Shown: piece after piece, positions 14,807 through 23,192 of the stretch
Numbering within the stretch: position 1 is the first letter of the stretch
Layout of the letters: every line of letters starts with the position of its first letter
Assembly (NCBI GenBank): GCA_902796835.1
Contig: CADBQP010000022.1
Location: 1 to 34,446 of the forward strand
Source: an uncultured Bacteroidales bacterium
GTDB taxonomy: Bacteria; Bacteroidota; Bacteroidia; Bacteroidales; Bacteroidaceae
DNA: 34,446 nucleotides
Direction of reading: 5' to 3'
Notes under the pieces: model-generated
The model's input: the letters and a program-made list of their open reading frames with translations, nothing else
Databases searched by the model: none
Told to the model about the DNA's origin: nothing
Position numbers and translations under genes: made by a program

Positions 14807-16870
14807 TTAGTGAATATCTTCTATCATGAAGGTAGAAGCCGGGAGACCCTGCTTGTTTCGAAGGTCGGCACGAGTAAAGGGTTGCCACCCGTAGCGCACA
14901 GAAACGGGCTTTTTCACCCCCTTAGCACTTAGAATGATGCGTGTCCCTTCAACTATGGCTTTCGCGTCCTTATACAGACCATCGTCGCCAGCTATTTCGA
15001 ACCCGCGCGTCACACTCATACCATCTGCATGCTTAAAACTCAAGACAAGCTGAGAGCCGCTTTGTCTTGCATCAGCCAATGTGGGGCCCTGGCTGGTAAG
15101 GCAGAAGCCATAAGTATGGTTCAGTGCTTGCATGGCCAGGCGTTCGCCCACAACACGTTTGTTCCGCGGATGTACATCGAGGCTGTCGCCTACGTCGGTC
15201 GACACTGCCATCCACGTTTTTGGCAACCGTTCGGCCAGGAGTCGCTGACTGTTTCTGAACGTGGGCCACGAAGGACGGTTCAAACTGCTCAACTGCACAA
15301 AGTAGAACGGCAACTGTTCGCCCCAATTGGCACGCCAGCTCTTTTCGAGGAGGCCGAAAAGGCGTTCATGCAGCTCCACATTATGAGCATTCGACTCGCC
15401 TTGATACCATATAATGCCTTTTATCGCATATTTCTCAAGGGGCAGAATTCCGGCCTCATATAGATAGCATGGCTCATAGGGATGTCGTTGAAATTTGTTT
15501 TCCGACTGTTTGATATTCTGCGCAGCCCGACTGCGCGCCCAAGCCTGAGTGTGATCATTATTGAGCCAGTCGTAGAGGATTGGCGGGTAGTCGCGTTCAA
15601 GAGTGCCGCGGTCTATCCACGATTCCGTGGTAGAACCACCCACGGCATTGCATATAAGGCCGATGGGCACGTGTAGACTGTCGCTGAGCACGCGACCGAA
15701 GTTGAAGGCTACTGCCGAGAATGTTTTCACACTGGCTGCATTGCACTTCTGCCAAGGACCCATTTGCAAATGTTGCAACTCATTGGTGAGCTTTAGGGCA
15801 CTGTCGCCCCACTCCACCGCATCGGTGCGAAACTTAGCAGGCATATTGAACAAGCGAATGTGCGGATGCATGTCTGCATCGGCCTCGTCCTGCTTTGCCG
15901 TAGTGGACTGCGAACTGCGAAACTCCATGTTTGATTGTCCGGAGCATAGCCAGACATCGCCCGTCCATACATCGGTAAACGAAATCTTTTTCTTCTTTGT
16001 GCGAAACGCGAGATCGTAGGGACCTCCTGCCTCTCGAGCCTTAAAGTTTACCCGCCATCGCCCATCGCCGCCAGCCACGACGGCATGACTCTCCTTGCCG
16101 AATTTTACTTCTACGCGCTCGCCTGCATCGGCTATGCCGTGGAACGTAATTTCCTTGTTGCGCTGCACCACCATTCCGTTTCCGTAAAGTTCGGGGAGCT
16201 GCAAGCCACCATAGTCGCCCGTAATGGCGCCATAGACCGTGCGTGCCAGAATGGCTGCGCCGTTTGCATCGGGGTGGAGCGCGTCAGGAAAAAGGTCGGG
16301 ACGCTTGTGAAGAGGCTCATAGAAGTCGATCAGACTGACGTCGGCCGTACGTGCCACTTGCTCTATGCGCTTCTGAATTTGCCCGTGCCAGTCGCGCGTG
16401 CCGCTCTGAAAACGAGGGTGCCAATGGAATATAGGAGTCATTTTGCATATCCAAATCTTGGCCTTTGGGTTCGCACAACGGAAGGAGTCGATGAGCGCTC
16501 TGTAGTCTGTGATGAAGTCTTCTTTGAAATCGGGCCAGTTTCGAGGATCTGTATCATTGAGTCCAAGGTGTATTACCACGATATCGGCAGCAAAATCGAG
16601 GGCAGCAGAAAACTCGCTCTGGCTCATGTAGGGTTTATGTCCGCGTTTGAGCAGCGTGGCGCCACTGTGACCGAAGTTTCTCACCTCATAGTGGTTCCCA
16701 AGCATGTTTTGAAGAACTACAGGATAGGCCGTCCGTTCGCGTTCGGGCAAACGGAAACCATATGTGACGCTATTGCCCACACAAGCTACTCGAATTTTTC
16801 CTTGAGGCTTGTTGGCAAATGTGGTAAGAGCCACAAGGAGCACAATAACTGCGTACGTTAATCTTTTCAT
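14807..16870 (-). CDS. Secreted sialate O-acetylesterase-like protein with two SGNH hydrolase domains
   Basis: A protein of 687 residues from the ATG at 16870 (MKRLTYAVIVLLVALTTFA, a signal peptide). The open frame extends 12 codons further upstream, but the promoter -7 box lies at 16893-16900. Domain one (about 25-215) is a GDSL/SGNH esterase with S34 in GNSVTYG, GLND at 103-106, and the D196/H199 pair in DALHPD. Domain two (about 300-600) resembles sialate O-acetylesterases: S313 in SGQSNMEF, GGSTTESW, WYQGESN, and a late Asp/His pair in DVGDSLDVHP. Such enzymes remove acetyl groups from sialic acids or plant and host glycans in the periplasm. The exact substrate is unknown. Co-transcribed with the HMA gene. 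Confidence 0.88.
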   Translation of the reverse strand: MKRLTYAVIVLLVALTTFANKPQGKIRVACVGNSVTYGFRLPERERTAYPVVLQNMLGNHYEVRNFGHSGATLLKRGHKPYMSQSEFSAALDFAADIVVIHLGLNDTDPRNWPDFKEDFITDYRALIDSFRCANPKAKIWICKMTPIFHWHPRFQSGTRDWHGQIQKRIEQVARTADVSLIDFYEPLHKRPDLFPDALHPDANGAAILARTVYGAITGDYGGLQLPELYGNGMVVQRNKEITFHGIADAGERVEVKFGKESHAVVAGGDGRWRVNFKAREAGGPYDLAFRTKKKKISFTDVWTGDVWLCSGQSNMEFRSSQSTTAKQDEADADMHPHIRLFNMPAKFRTDAVEWGDSALKLTNELQHLQMGPWQKCNAASVKTFSAVAFNFGRVLSDSLHVPIGLICNAVGGSTTESWIDRGTLERDYPPILYDWLNNDHTQAWARSRAAQNIKQSENKFQRHPYEPCYLYEAGILPLEKYAIKGIIWYQGESNAHNVELHERLFGLLEKSWRANWGEQLPFYFVQLSSLNRPSWPTFRNSQRLLAERLPKTWMAVSTDVGDSLDVHPRNKRVVGERLAMQALNHTYGFCLTSQGPTLADARQSGSQLVLSFKHADGMSVTRGFEIAGDDGLYKDAKAIVEGTRIILSAKGVKKPVSVRYGWQPFTRADLRNKQGLPASTFMIEDIH

Positions 16871-16892
16871 TATTGGGATCAAAAGTTTTTTG

Positions 16893-16924
16893 CAAAGATA
16901 ATTCAAAAACCCCGAGCCGACAAA
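16893..16924 (-). promoter_or_regulatory. Consensus promoter of the esterase-HMA operon
   Basis: On the minus strand TTTG (16921-16924), 20 bases, then TATCTTTG (16893-16900). The leader to the ATG at 16870 is about 20 nt. The 21-bp tandem units at 16978-17061 begin about 54 bases upstream of the -33 box, a plausible operator position. Confidence 0.8.
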
Positions 16925-16977
16925 AACATCGGGGGCGAAAATTCATAATAATGCTCGAAAAGTTAGGAAAAAACATC

Positions 16978-17061
16978 TCGGAGAGATTTTAATTTACATC
17001 GGAGAGATTTTAAACTATCGCGGCGTTAATTTAAACTATCGCGGCGATAGTTTTTAGAAAC
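16978..17061. repeat. Four degenerate tandem units of 21 bp
   Basis: Units start at 16978, 16999, 17020 and 17041. Units 1 and 2 share tcggagagattttaa, units 2 and 3 share aaactatc at their ends, and units 3 and 4 both start gcggcg. All fit kCGGmG followed by an AT-rich half. The join of units 3 and 4 makes a 21-base palindrome, aaactatcgc-g-gcgatagttt (17033-17053). A 21-bp period is two DNA turns, so a protein could bind one face of the helix. It lies between the esterase promoter and the DUF5723 terminator. Confidence 0.6.
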
Positions 17062-17133
17062 CAGTCAACAGTTTTTAGTGCAAGGGATGGCATCATGTCA
17101 AACCTAAGAAAACTTTCAAGCAAACACGCATAG

Positions 17134-17178
17134 AAAAACCCCGCTGCTGAGTTTAGGAAGTATCTAGCAGCGAGGTTT
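17134..17178 (-). terminator. Intrinsic terminator of the lipoprotein-DUF5723 operon
   Basis: On the minus strand a 12-13 bp stem (aaacctcgctgct with agcagcggggttt, one mismatch) ends in a T run. It lies 27 bases past the DUF5723 stop. Confidence 0.85.
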
Positions 17179-17204
17179 ATTGCTATATTGGTGAAAGATT
17201 TACG

Positions 17205-18572
17205 CTATAGGTAGAAGGGGAAATTGAAACCCACATTCAGGTTTGCATTCGCTTTGGAGAGCGGCACGAACTGCTTCGAGAGTTTGGGCATAAAGTAGTC
17301 ACACCCCACGAAGAAGTTGAATCCTTTTGCATGGAGCGTCATGAGTCCGCCAGCCGTAAGGCCTGTGCTGCCGAGGGCGGTATTCAGATTCAACTCAAAC
17401 CATGAGGCGGGCCGGAAACCTGCTGAAAGCATGGCCTGAGTGTACGAGAAAGTTCCGAAAAAGCGTTGTGTGAACAAAAATCCAAAGCTCAGGGGACGAT
17501 AAACGGGCAGATTATATTCTGCACCGAGACGTAGAGTGGCTGCAAGCCCCTGCGAAACGCTACCGGTGCCGTCGTCGCCAGGCGAAAAGAGGTTTTCGAG
17601 ATCATCACCAAGGTCTTCAAATTGTGTGCCGAGCTTCTTGCTGTTATCGCTGCCTCCGGCATAAATATCGGTGAAGCCGTCGAAATCGTAACGTCCGTGA
17701 GAAGAAATTTTCTGAGCCTTGCTCCAATTTATAAACCCAAGGTCGGTAAGCGCAGCGCTGAAGGTCCAGTCATCATCGAGCTTATAGGTTGCTCCCATGT
17801 CGAAAGCCATGCCAAAGCCTGTGAGTCCACCTTTTACGTCGAGGTCTTTGAAACGACGACGGCCGTCGGTGGTATACTCATCCTTGAAATTATATTTACT
17901 CTTCATCACAGCAAGCGAACCTTTCGCGTCGGCATCGACAATCCAGTTGCTACCATTCATCGTTACGTCAAGCTTGTTTACATCGAGGTTGGCATAGGCC
18001 AGGCCGAAAAGGAACTTAATTTTTCCGCCAACCGTCCATTTGCTATCAATCTTATGGGAATGTCCAAGAGCCAATTCGGCATAGTTCACAGAACGGGCAG
18101 CAATATCTTTAAGGTCGTAGTGCTCTTTCTTTCCCGTTTCTTTCATGAAGCCAAACACCTCGTCGGGAACTGACACATGGCTCTCGCTTCGAGCATTAAC
18201 CTCAATCACGTTGTTGCCTCCAAAGGCGCGAAAGCCTACGCTGAGCACATTTATATTGATGTAGTTGTCAAGACGAACCGTCGAAGGAAGGTCGCCAAGG
18301 AACTTGCCTGCCGAAACGCTGGGGTGCATGAAGGTTGTTTTCTTATAGGCGCTGCCAGCCGGAGCATCGAATACAAAATTTTTCAAACCCACATTTCCGG
18401 TGGCACCCACGTTGATATTTCCTATCAGAAACGCAATATGACCACTATCAAGCAATGCTGGATTCATTTGGTGGCGAAAGACGCTCGTGTGAGAGTAGTA
18501 AGAGGTGTTAAACTCTTGCGCCGAAGCTGCGATGCCAAGTGCAGCTAAAATTATGGTTATTATTCTTTTCAT
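17205..18572 (-). CDS. DUF5723 family outer-membrane beta-barrel protein
   Basis: A 455-residue protein with a signal peptide (MKRIITIILAALGIAASAQ). It is rich in alternating-hydrophobic, Gly/aromatic strands such as SFGFLFTQRFFGTFSYTQAM and ends in NLNVGFNFPFYL, as expected of an outer-membrane barrel. The N-terminal NTSYYSHTSVFRHQMNPAL resembles the start of PorP/SprF-like and DUF5723 proteins of Bacteroidetes. No enzymatic motif is seen and the function is unknown. It begins 20 bases after the stop of the lipoprotein gene, so the two are co-expressed and may work together at the outer membrane. Confidence 0.8.
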   Translation of the reverse strand: MKRIITIILAALGIAASAQEFNTSYYSHTSVFRHQMNPALLDSGHIAFLIGNINVGATGNVGLKNFVFDAPAGSAYKKTTFMHPSVSAGKFLGDLPSTVRLDNYININVLSVGFRAFGGNNVIEVNARSESHVSVPDEVFGFMKETGKKEHYDLKDIAARSVNYAELALGHSHKIDSKWTVGGKIKFLFGLAYANLDVNKLDVTMNGSNWIVDADAKGSLAVMKSKYNFKDEYTTDGRRRFKDLDVKGGLTGFGMAFDMGATYKLDDDWTFSAALTDLGFINWSKAQKISSHGRYDFDGFTDIYAGGSDNSKKLGTQFEDLGDDLENLFSPGDDGTGSVSQGLAATLRLGAEYNLPVYRPLSFGFLFTQRFFGTFSYTQAMLSAGFRPASWFELNLNTALGSTGLTAGGLMTLHAKGFNFFVGCDYFMPKLSKQFVPLSKANANLNVGFNFPFYL

Positions 18573-18592
18573 AATAGTGCGTTCTGAGATGA

Positions 18593-20359
18593 TTAATTAA
18601 AGTTTCCGGTTACTTGGCCGGCCAATTCAAGGGTGATGTCGTTCACCTCAAGATACTGGTCGCTGCATAGGTTTCCACTACCTCCCACAGCATCGGCCTT
18701 TACACGGAACATCATGCGATCAACGAGTTTCAAGTCGGCCGAATTGGCTAACGAAACCTTAATACGTACACTTTCGGTAGAATTAGCGGCAACATTAGCC
18801 GACTGGACAACAGCTCCCTGTATGGGGCGACCGGAGACGTCCTGTAACTCTATGTCGGCAGAGAGCGCCAAGGGAATGGTGTTCTTTATAATGGCTGAAA
18901 CATAAACACTGTCGGCCTCATACTTTTTCAGGTCATCGTGCATGTCGAGCACCGAGTCGGAATAGACGATGCTGAGGTCGCCGTTAAACTGGAAAGGAAC
19001 GGCAATGTCGTAAGTAAGATTGAGACTGTAGCTGGCAGGAACGTTTGTAGAAACCAATTCGCTCTGGTCGAGATGCATCTTACCGCCACCCAAATCGACC
19101 TCAACCTGACGAGGAATCTTTCGGATGAGCTGAGTAAGGTTGGGCACCTGATATAGTTTTGCATTAGTCTCTACTATGCCGTTTGAGGTAAAGGGAGTCG
19201 GCCCGCTGGCATAGAAATAGGAAACATTGTTGGCACTGCCATCCAAACCGGCCTCGCCCGAAGCCGGCACACCCACGGCTGTGCCCAAGCCTGATGCCAG
19301 TCGTGCCACCAGATTGGCGCTCAACAATATATTGGCAGGGATTGCGCTCAAGTCGGCATTGAGCCTTAAAGTCGGATTGGCTGCATCGATAAGCACATCG
19401 TTATCTCTCAAGAAGCTTGGTAGGTCTTCATCGATATTGATAGGCTCCACATTGGGATTTATGGCGGGATTGAACACTCCGGACATGCGACTGACATTCA
19501 TTCCGGCATTGCTGATTATAAGGTTTGCACTTATGACGTCGCCAGCTGCCATGTCGACGCTCGTGAGTGCCTTTACTGTAACAGAACCTTCGATTCTCAC
19601 GGTTCCGTCGAGCGAGAGCGAGCGCACTCCACCCTCTTCGCTGACAGTCTTTCCCAAACCTTCATCGGCAAAGTGCAGTTTGGATACCTTAATATGATTG
19701 AGCCGCACAGGAGCGTTGCCACCCGAGACATTGCCTATGTTGTAGGTTCCACGCGTGCCGTCGGCAAGTTCAACTCCATCGGGCAAAATAATCTTGAAAT
19801 CCTTCACAGCCGTAACTGCCAGGCCACTGATGGGGGTCCCGTTACGCAACACTTGAAAATTCAGGGCAAAGTCTGAACCGCTTCCGCCGAAAGAAATTTC
19901 CTTGACTCGAGCCACAGAAACATCTACATTCTCGAGCTTCAAATCAAAGTCTTCATCGTTGGAAGAGGCGTCAACGTCATCAGCCACAACTGTTCCCGGA
20001 CTTAGTGTAACAGCTGAAGTTAGCTCTTTTGAAACACTAGTCGCAATTACGATGTCGTTCAAAACGGCATTGACCGAGGGTAATGTGAACTGCACATCAG
20101 AGCTATTTGATTTCTTCAGGTAGAAAAGATGCGCGGTCGTGGTGTCGAGCATGGCTTCTTCTTCAACTTTGAGAAGGTCGCGCAAATAAATTCTCTCGGT
20201 TGAGCCAATTTTCATTTGCAGACCTTTAGAGCCGAGGCCCATGGTCATGTCCATGTCGTCGTTAAAGTTGAAGCTGTTGTCCACACACGCAGTAAGCAGA
20301 AAGCCAAGGGAAAGTAAGATTAATCCTTTCCCGAAAAGGGTGTGAAAGATTTTATTCAT
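18593..20359 (-). CDS. Large surface or periplasmic lipoprotein of unknown function
   Basis: A 588-residue protein with a lipoprotein signal peptide. The lipobox is LLTAC with the acylated cysteine at C25, followed by the acidic stretch NFNDDMDMTMG. The rest is rich in beta-strand with repeated DVSVARVKEISF-like and VEVDLGGGKMHLDQ-like segments, and may be several immunoglobulin-like beta domains. I do not recognise an enzyme motif. It is paired with a DUF5723 barrel downstream. An acidic patch after the acylated cysteine can act as a surface-export signal in Bacteroidetes, so surface exposure is possible but unproven. Confidence 0.8.
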   Translation of the reverse strand: MNKIFHTLFGKGLILLSLGFLLTACVDNSFNFNDDMDMTMGLGSKGLQMKIGSTERIYLRDLLKVEEEAMLDTTTAHLFYLKKSNSSDVQFTLPSVNAVLNDIVIATSVSKELTSAVTLSPGTVVADDVDASSNDEDFDLKLENVDVSVARVKEISFGGSGSDFALNFQVLRNGTPISGLAVTAVKDFKIILPDGVELADGTRGTYNIGNVSGGNAPVRLNHIKVSKLHFADEGLGKTVSEEGGVRSLSLDGTVRIEGSVTVKALTSVDMAAGDVISANLIISNAGMNVSRMSGVFNPAINPNVEPINIDEDLPSFLRDNDVLIDAANPTLRLNADLSAIPANILLSANLVARLASGLGTAVGVPASGEAGLDGSANNVSYFYASGPTPFTSNGIVETNAKLYQVPNLTQLIRKIPRQVEVDLGGGKMHLDQSELVSTNVPASYSLNLTYDIAVPFQFNGDLSIVYSDSVLDMHDDLKKYEADSVYVSAIIKNTIPLALSADIELQDVSGRPIQGAVVQSANVAANSTESVRIKVSLANSADLKLVDRMMFRVKADAVGGSGNLCSDQYLEVNDITLELAGQVTGNFN

Positions 20360-20479
20360 ACTTCTTAAACATTTAATAGATAAAAATAAATACTTTTAGG
20401 CATGAGAAGCGTAAGGTTTTCAAAATCAAGGGGCCGCAATAAACCTTCTCAAACTTGACATTCGATACGCTACAGTTCG

Positions 20480-20487
20480 CAAATATA
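20480..20487 (-). promoter_or_regulatory. Probable -7 box of the lipoprotein-DUF5723 operon
   Basis: TATATTTG on the minus strand fits TAnnTTTG and lies about 120 bases before the ATG at 20359. No TTTG is seen at the usual -33 spacing. It would give a leader of about 115 nt. Confidence 0.5.
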
Positions 20488-20638
20488 GATTAAAAAACCT
20501 AAAAATGAAGAAAAATGTCACAAAAAAAGAGAAAATATTGAAAATAAAGTAAATAAGCGCCAAGATTACAAATTTCAGCACCCAAAGAAGTAAAAAGCAG
20601 TTGGAAGTCACAAAACCTTCCTCGTCGACAAAAATAAG

Positions 20639-20673
20639 AGTCGGGCTAACAAATGAAACAAATGAGCCAACTC
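20639..20673 (-). terminator. Probable terminator of rprXY (second hairpin)
   Basis: On the minus strand gagttggct pairs with agcccgactc with one bulge and one G-U pair, followed by TTATTTTTG. It lies downstream of another hairpin at 20736-20782, and either or both may end the rprXY message. Confidence 0.45.
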
Positions 20674-20735
20674 TTCATGCGATCTAACTTATATAAGTTC
20701 CACAAGCAAAGGCCACCGGCAACATGGCAATAATA

Positions 20736-20782
20736 AGACTTCATCGCGGCAAAGATTCGTTTCTCTGACACGATGAAGTCTT
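20736..20782 (-). terminator. Hairpin directly after rprY
   Basis: A perfect 12-bp stem (aagacttcatcg with cgatgaagtctt) with a 23-base loop. It lies 42 bases past the rprY stop. On the minus strand it is followed by TATTATTG, a poor T tract, so termination here is probable rather than certain. Confidence 0.6.
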
Positions 20783-20823
20783 AATTGCAATTACGTATGT
20801 ATTATATTCTGTTACTCAATAAT

Positions 20824-21525
20824 TTACACTTCCGGATTTGGAGTAACCAGTTTATAGCCTTTACCATGAATATTGATGATTTCAACGGCAGGATCGTCAC
20901 GCAGGAGCTTACGCAGTTTGGTGATATAAACGTCCATGGAGCGGGCATTGAAGTAATTGTCGTCAATCCAAATAGCCTTTAGAGCATGGTCGCGCTGCAG
21001 AACTTGGTTGGCATGAACACACAGGAGGGTGAGCAGTTCGCTCTCTTTGGTTGTTAGCTTTTTGGCCTCGCCCTGTCGGGTAAGTAGCTGCTTTTGTGTG
21101 TCGAATGTGAACTGTCCTAAGGTATATGTTTGGCGCTCACGCGACTTTTGGCCACGCACTCTGCGCAAGATAGCTTCTATACGCAAGGTAAGCTCTTCCA
21201 TAGAGAAAGGTTTGGGCAGATAGTCGTCCGCCCCGAGGCGGAATCCCTCGAGTACGTCTTCCTTCATGGTTTTGGCCGTGAGGAAGATGATAGGCACCTC
21301 TCTGTTTTGATTGCGAAGGTCGCGGGCGAGCTCAAAGCCGTCTTTTCGTGGCATCATTACATCGAGTACGCAGAGGTCGAAGTGTCCGGCCATGAAGGTT
21401 TTGTAGCCCACTTCACCATCGGGACAAAGGGTTGTGTCGTAGCCTTTGGCTTGCAGGTACTCACGAAGTAACATTCCGAGGTTTTCGTCGTCCTCACAGA
21501 GCAAAATTTTAAGTTTTTCTTCCAT
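20824..21525 (-). CDS. rprY: OmpR-family response regulator RprY
   Basis: A 233-residue regulator with an N-terminal receiver domain. The acidic pocket is E11/D12/D13, the phospho-acceptor is D55 in CVLDVMMP, T83 lies in FLTAK, and K105 lies in YLPKPF. The C-terminal winged helix (about 130-228) has LTTKESELLTLL and SMDVYITKLRKLL, typical of OmpR/PhoB proteins. The sequence and pairing match Bacteroides RprY, which has been linked to stress and tetracycline-related responses. The gene follows rprX by 38 bases in the same operon. Confidence 0.92.
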   Translation of the reverse strand: MEEKLKILLCEDDENLGMLLREYLQAKGYDTTLCPDGEVGYKTFMAGHFDLCVLDVMMPRKDGFELARDLRNQNREVPIIFLTAKTMKEDVLEGFRLGADDYLPKPFSMEELTLRIEAILRRVRGQKSRERQTYTLGQFTFDTQKQLLTRQGEAKKLTTKESELLTLLCVHANQVLQRDHALKAIWIDDNYFNARSMDVYITKLRKLLRDDPAVEIINIHGKGYKLVTPNPEV

Positions 21526-21563
21526 AATGATATCTAACTTTAGTGGTTAATGTGCTTGTTATA

Positions 21564-23072
21564 TTATTCTACATCAATAACGGGCAGGTGCAGTATGAAC
21601 CGCGTTCCTTGGCCATAGTCGCTCTCGGCACGGATGGAGCCTTTATGATGGTCTACCACGTTTTTCACATAGGCCAGACCAAGACCAAATCCTTTCACGT
21701 CGTGACGATTGCCGGTGTGCACACGATAGAAACGGTCGAAGATGTGCTTCAGGTCATCGCGACGTATACCTATGCCGTTGTCGGCCACGACTATTTCTAC
21801 AAAGCGATGATCCAAATCGCGTGTGGACACACACAAATGCAATTCGCGGTCGGGCGATTTATACTTCACGGCATTGTCCATGAGGTTAAAGAGCAGGTTG
21901 GTTATGTGCACAGGGTCGGCAAAGATAGTAGCACGGCGCGCAGCCAAATCGGTATCGATGGTGCCGCCAGAGGATTCGACCTTGAGACGAAATGTGGAAA
22001 CTACGTCCTCTGCAATGGTGTTAATGTTTATTTCGCTGCTTTTATAGGCACCACCCTTGCGGTCGAACAAGGAGACTTGGAGTATCTTTTCCACTTGGAA
22101 ACGCAGTCGTTTAGTTTCGTCGACTATAACGCCCGTGAGTTTCTGCACCATTGACTCGCTTTTTGACACACTGCCATCGCTGAGCATTTGAGCCGCCAGA
22201 GAAATGGAAGAGATTGGCGTCTTAAACTCATGCGTCATGTTGTTTATAAAGTCGTTCTTAATTTCAGTGAGCCGCTTCTGGCGGAATATTGAGTAGATAG
22301 TAAAGCAGAACATGATGAGCAGAATTACCGTAAAGGCAATGGCTGGCAAAAGATAGCGCGCAGCGGCAAAGATATAGCGGTCTCGGTCTGGAAAGTGGAG
22401 GTTGATGATACCACTTTGGGCTGGCGGGTCGTTAGGGAAAATGATTCGATGATAAGTTTGCTTTTCTCCTTTACTGTTATAGTCAGCACAGCGAAAGACT
22501 TCGCGCCCATCTACTGTAGTAACGGTGAAATGGAAATCCAGGTTAATGCCGTCGTTTTTAAGCGCCATCCTCACATAATGGTCTATGGTCTCACCTTTTA
22601 CGCGCTGAGCCAGAGGTTTGTCGGGCACTTTATAGAGTATGTCGTAGGCTACTTGTGTAAGAAAGTCTTTTTGTCGTTGGAGACGGTCATTGAGTTCCTG
22701 ACGGTTGCCCTCACGTAATTGCTCTCGTTCCGAATTGGTTTGCGCCACGAGCTGACCTTGCAGGGTACGTCGGCCATGGGTACGAGGGTCGAGTTGCAGC
22801 TCTTGCGCCATTAAACTGTCGTTGATCAGACGTGGTCTAACTGCATGCAAAGTGTCAATGCGACCTTCTTTGAGAGCAGCATACAGTCCACGTTCCGTCT
22901 CATCTATTTCTAAATTCCGAGCAGCCAGATAAAGGGCACGATTCACGGAGGTATCGAATTGCTGCTGCCTCATGCGAACAACATCAGCAAGATAGCTTGC
23001 CTGAAGGTAGAGGAGCACCATAAATATGATGCCCATCACAATGGCTATAACCCAGATTGTGGACTTTTTCAT
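21564..23072 (-). CDS. rprX: Sensor histidine kinase RprX
   Basis: A 502-residue inner-membrane kinase. TM1 is about 5-25, a periplasmic sensor region with coiled-coil character spans 26-240, and TM2 is about 241-262. The H-box follows with H281 in NMTHEFKTPISSI. The N-box is NLLFNLMDNAVKYKS, the G1 box DNGIGIRRDD, the F-box FDRFYRVH and the G2 box GFGLGLAYVK. No HAMP domain is evident between TM2 and the H-box. It phosphorylates RprY, encoded next in the operon. A possible -7 box (TAAATTTG, 23077-23084) ends only 4 bases before the ATG, with no good -33 box. Confidence 0.92.
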   Translation of the reverse strand: MKKSTIWVIAIVMGIIFMVLLYLQASYLADVVRMRQQQFDTSVNRALYLAARNLEIDETERGLYAALKEGRIDTLHAVRPRLINDSLMAQELQLDPRTHGRRTLQGQLVAQTNSEREQLREGNRQELNDRLQRQKDFLTQVAYDILYKVPDKPLAQRVKGETIDHYVRMALKNDGINLDFHFTVTTVDGREVFRCADYNSKGEKQTYHRIIFPNDPPAQSGIINLHFPDRDRYIFAAARYLLPAIAFTVILLIMFCFTIYSIFRQKRLTEIKNDFINNMTHEFKTPISSISLAAQMLSDGSVSKSESMVQKLTGVIVDETKRLRFQVEKILQVSLFDRKGGAYKSSEININTIAEDVVSTFRLKVESSGGTIDTDLAARRATIFADPVHITNLLFNLMDNAVKYKSPDRELHLCVSTRDLDHRFVEIVVADNGIGIRRDDLKHIFDRFYRVHTGNRHDVKGFGLGLAYVKNVVDHHKGSIRAESDYGQGTRFILHLPVIDVE

Positions 23073-23192
23073 GCCGCAAATTTATTTTTGCGGGGCTATC
23101 CGTTAAACATTTTGAAGATTCTTTTCTTAAATATCGTCAATTTTTAACATTTAAGTGAGTTATACAATGCAATCTAACCGATATGCGGAAAA

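Larger units (their letters stand above)
20360..20823. other. Intergenic region between rprY and the lipoprotein gene
   Basis: An AT-rich interval without a supported gene. From right to left on the minus strand it holds two hairpins after rprY, then the -7 box of the lipoprotein operon (20480-20487). A leader follows whose bases about 20402-20450 can form a hairpin (aaggttt with aaacctt, enlarged by gag/ctc). Open frames here are low-complexity and unconvincing. Confidence 0.6.

Noticed and set aside
16085-16861. Long plus-strand open frame of 258 codons
   Set aside because: It is antisense to the esterase gene, has no recognisable domain, and has codon features expected of a shadow frame.
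16871-16906. 12-codon extension of the esterase
   Set aside because: It starts inside the promoter (-7 box at 16893-16900), and the signal peptide begins properly at 16870.
20426-20611. Hydrophobic minus-strand open frame rich in F and I
   Set aside because: It is low-complexity translation of AT-rich intergenic DNA overlapping the lipoprotein promoter.
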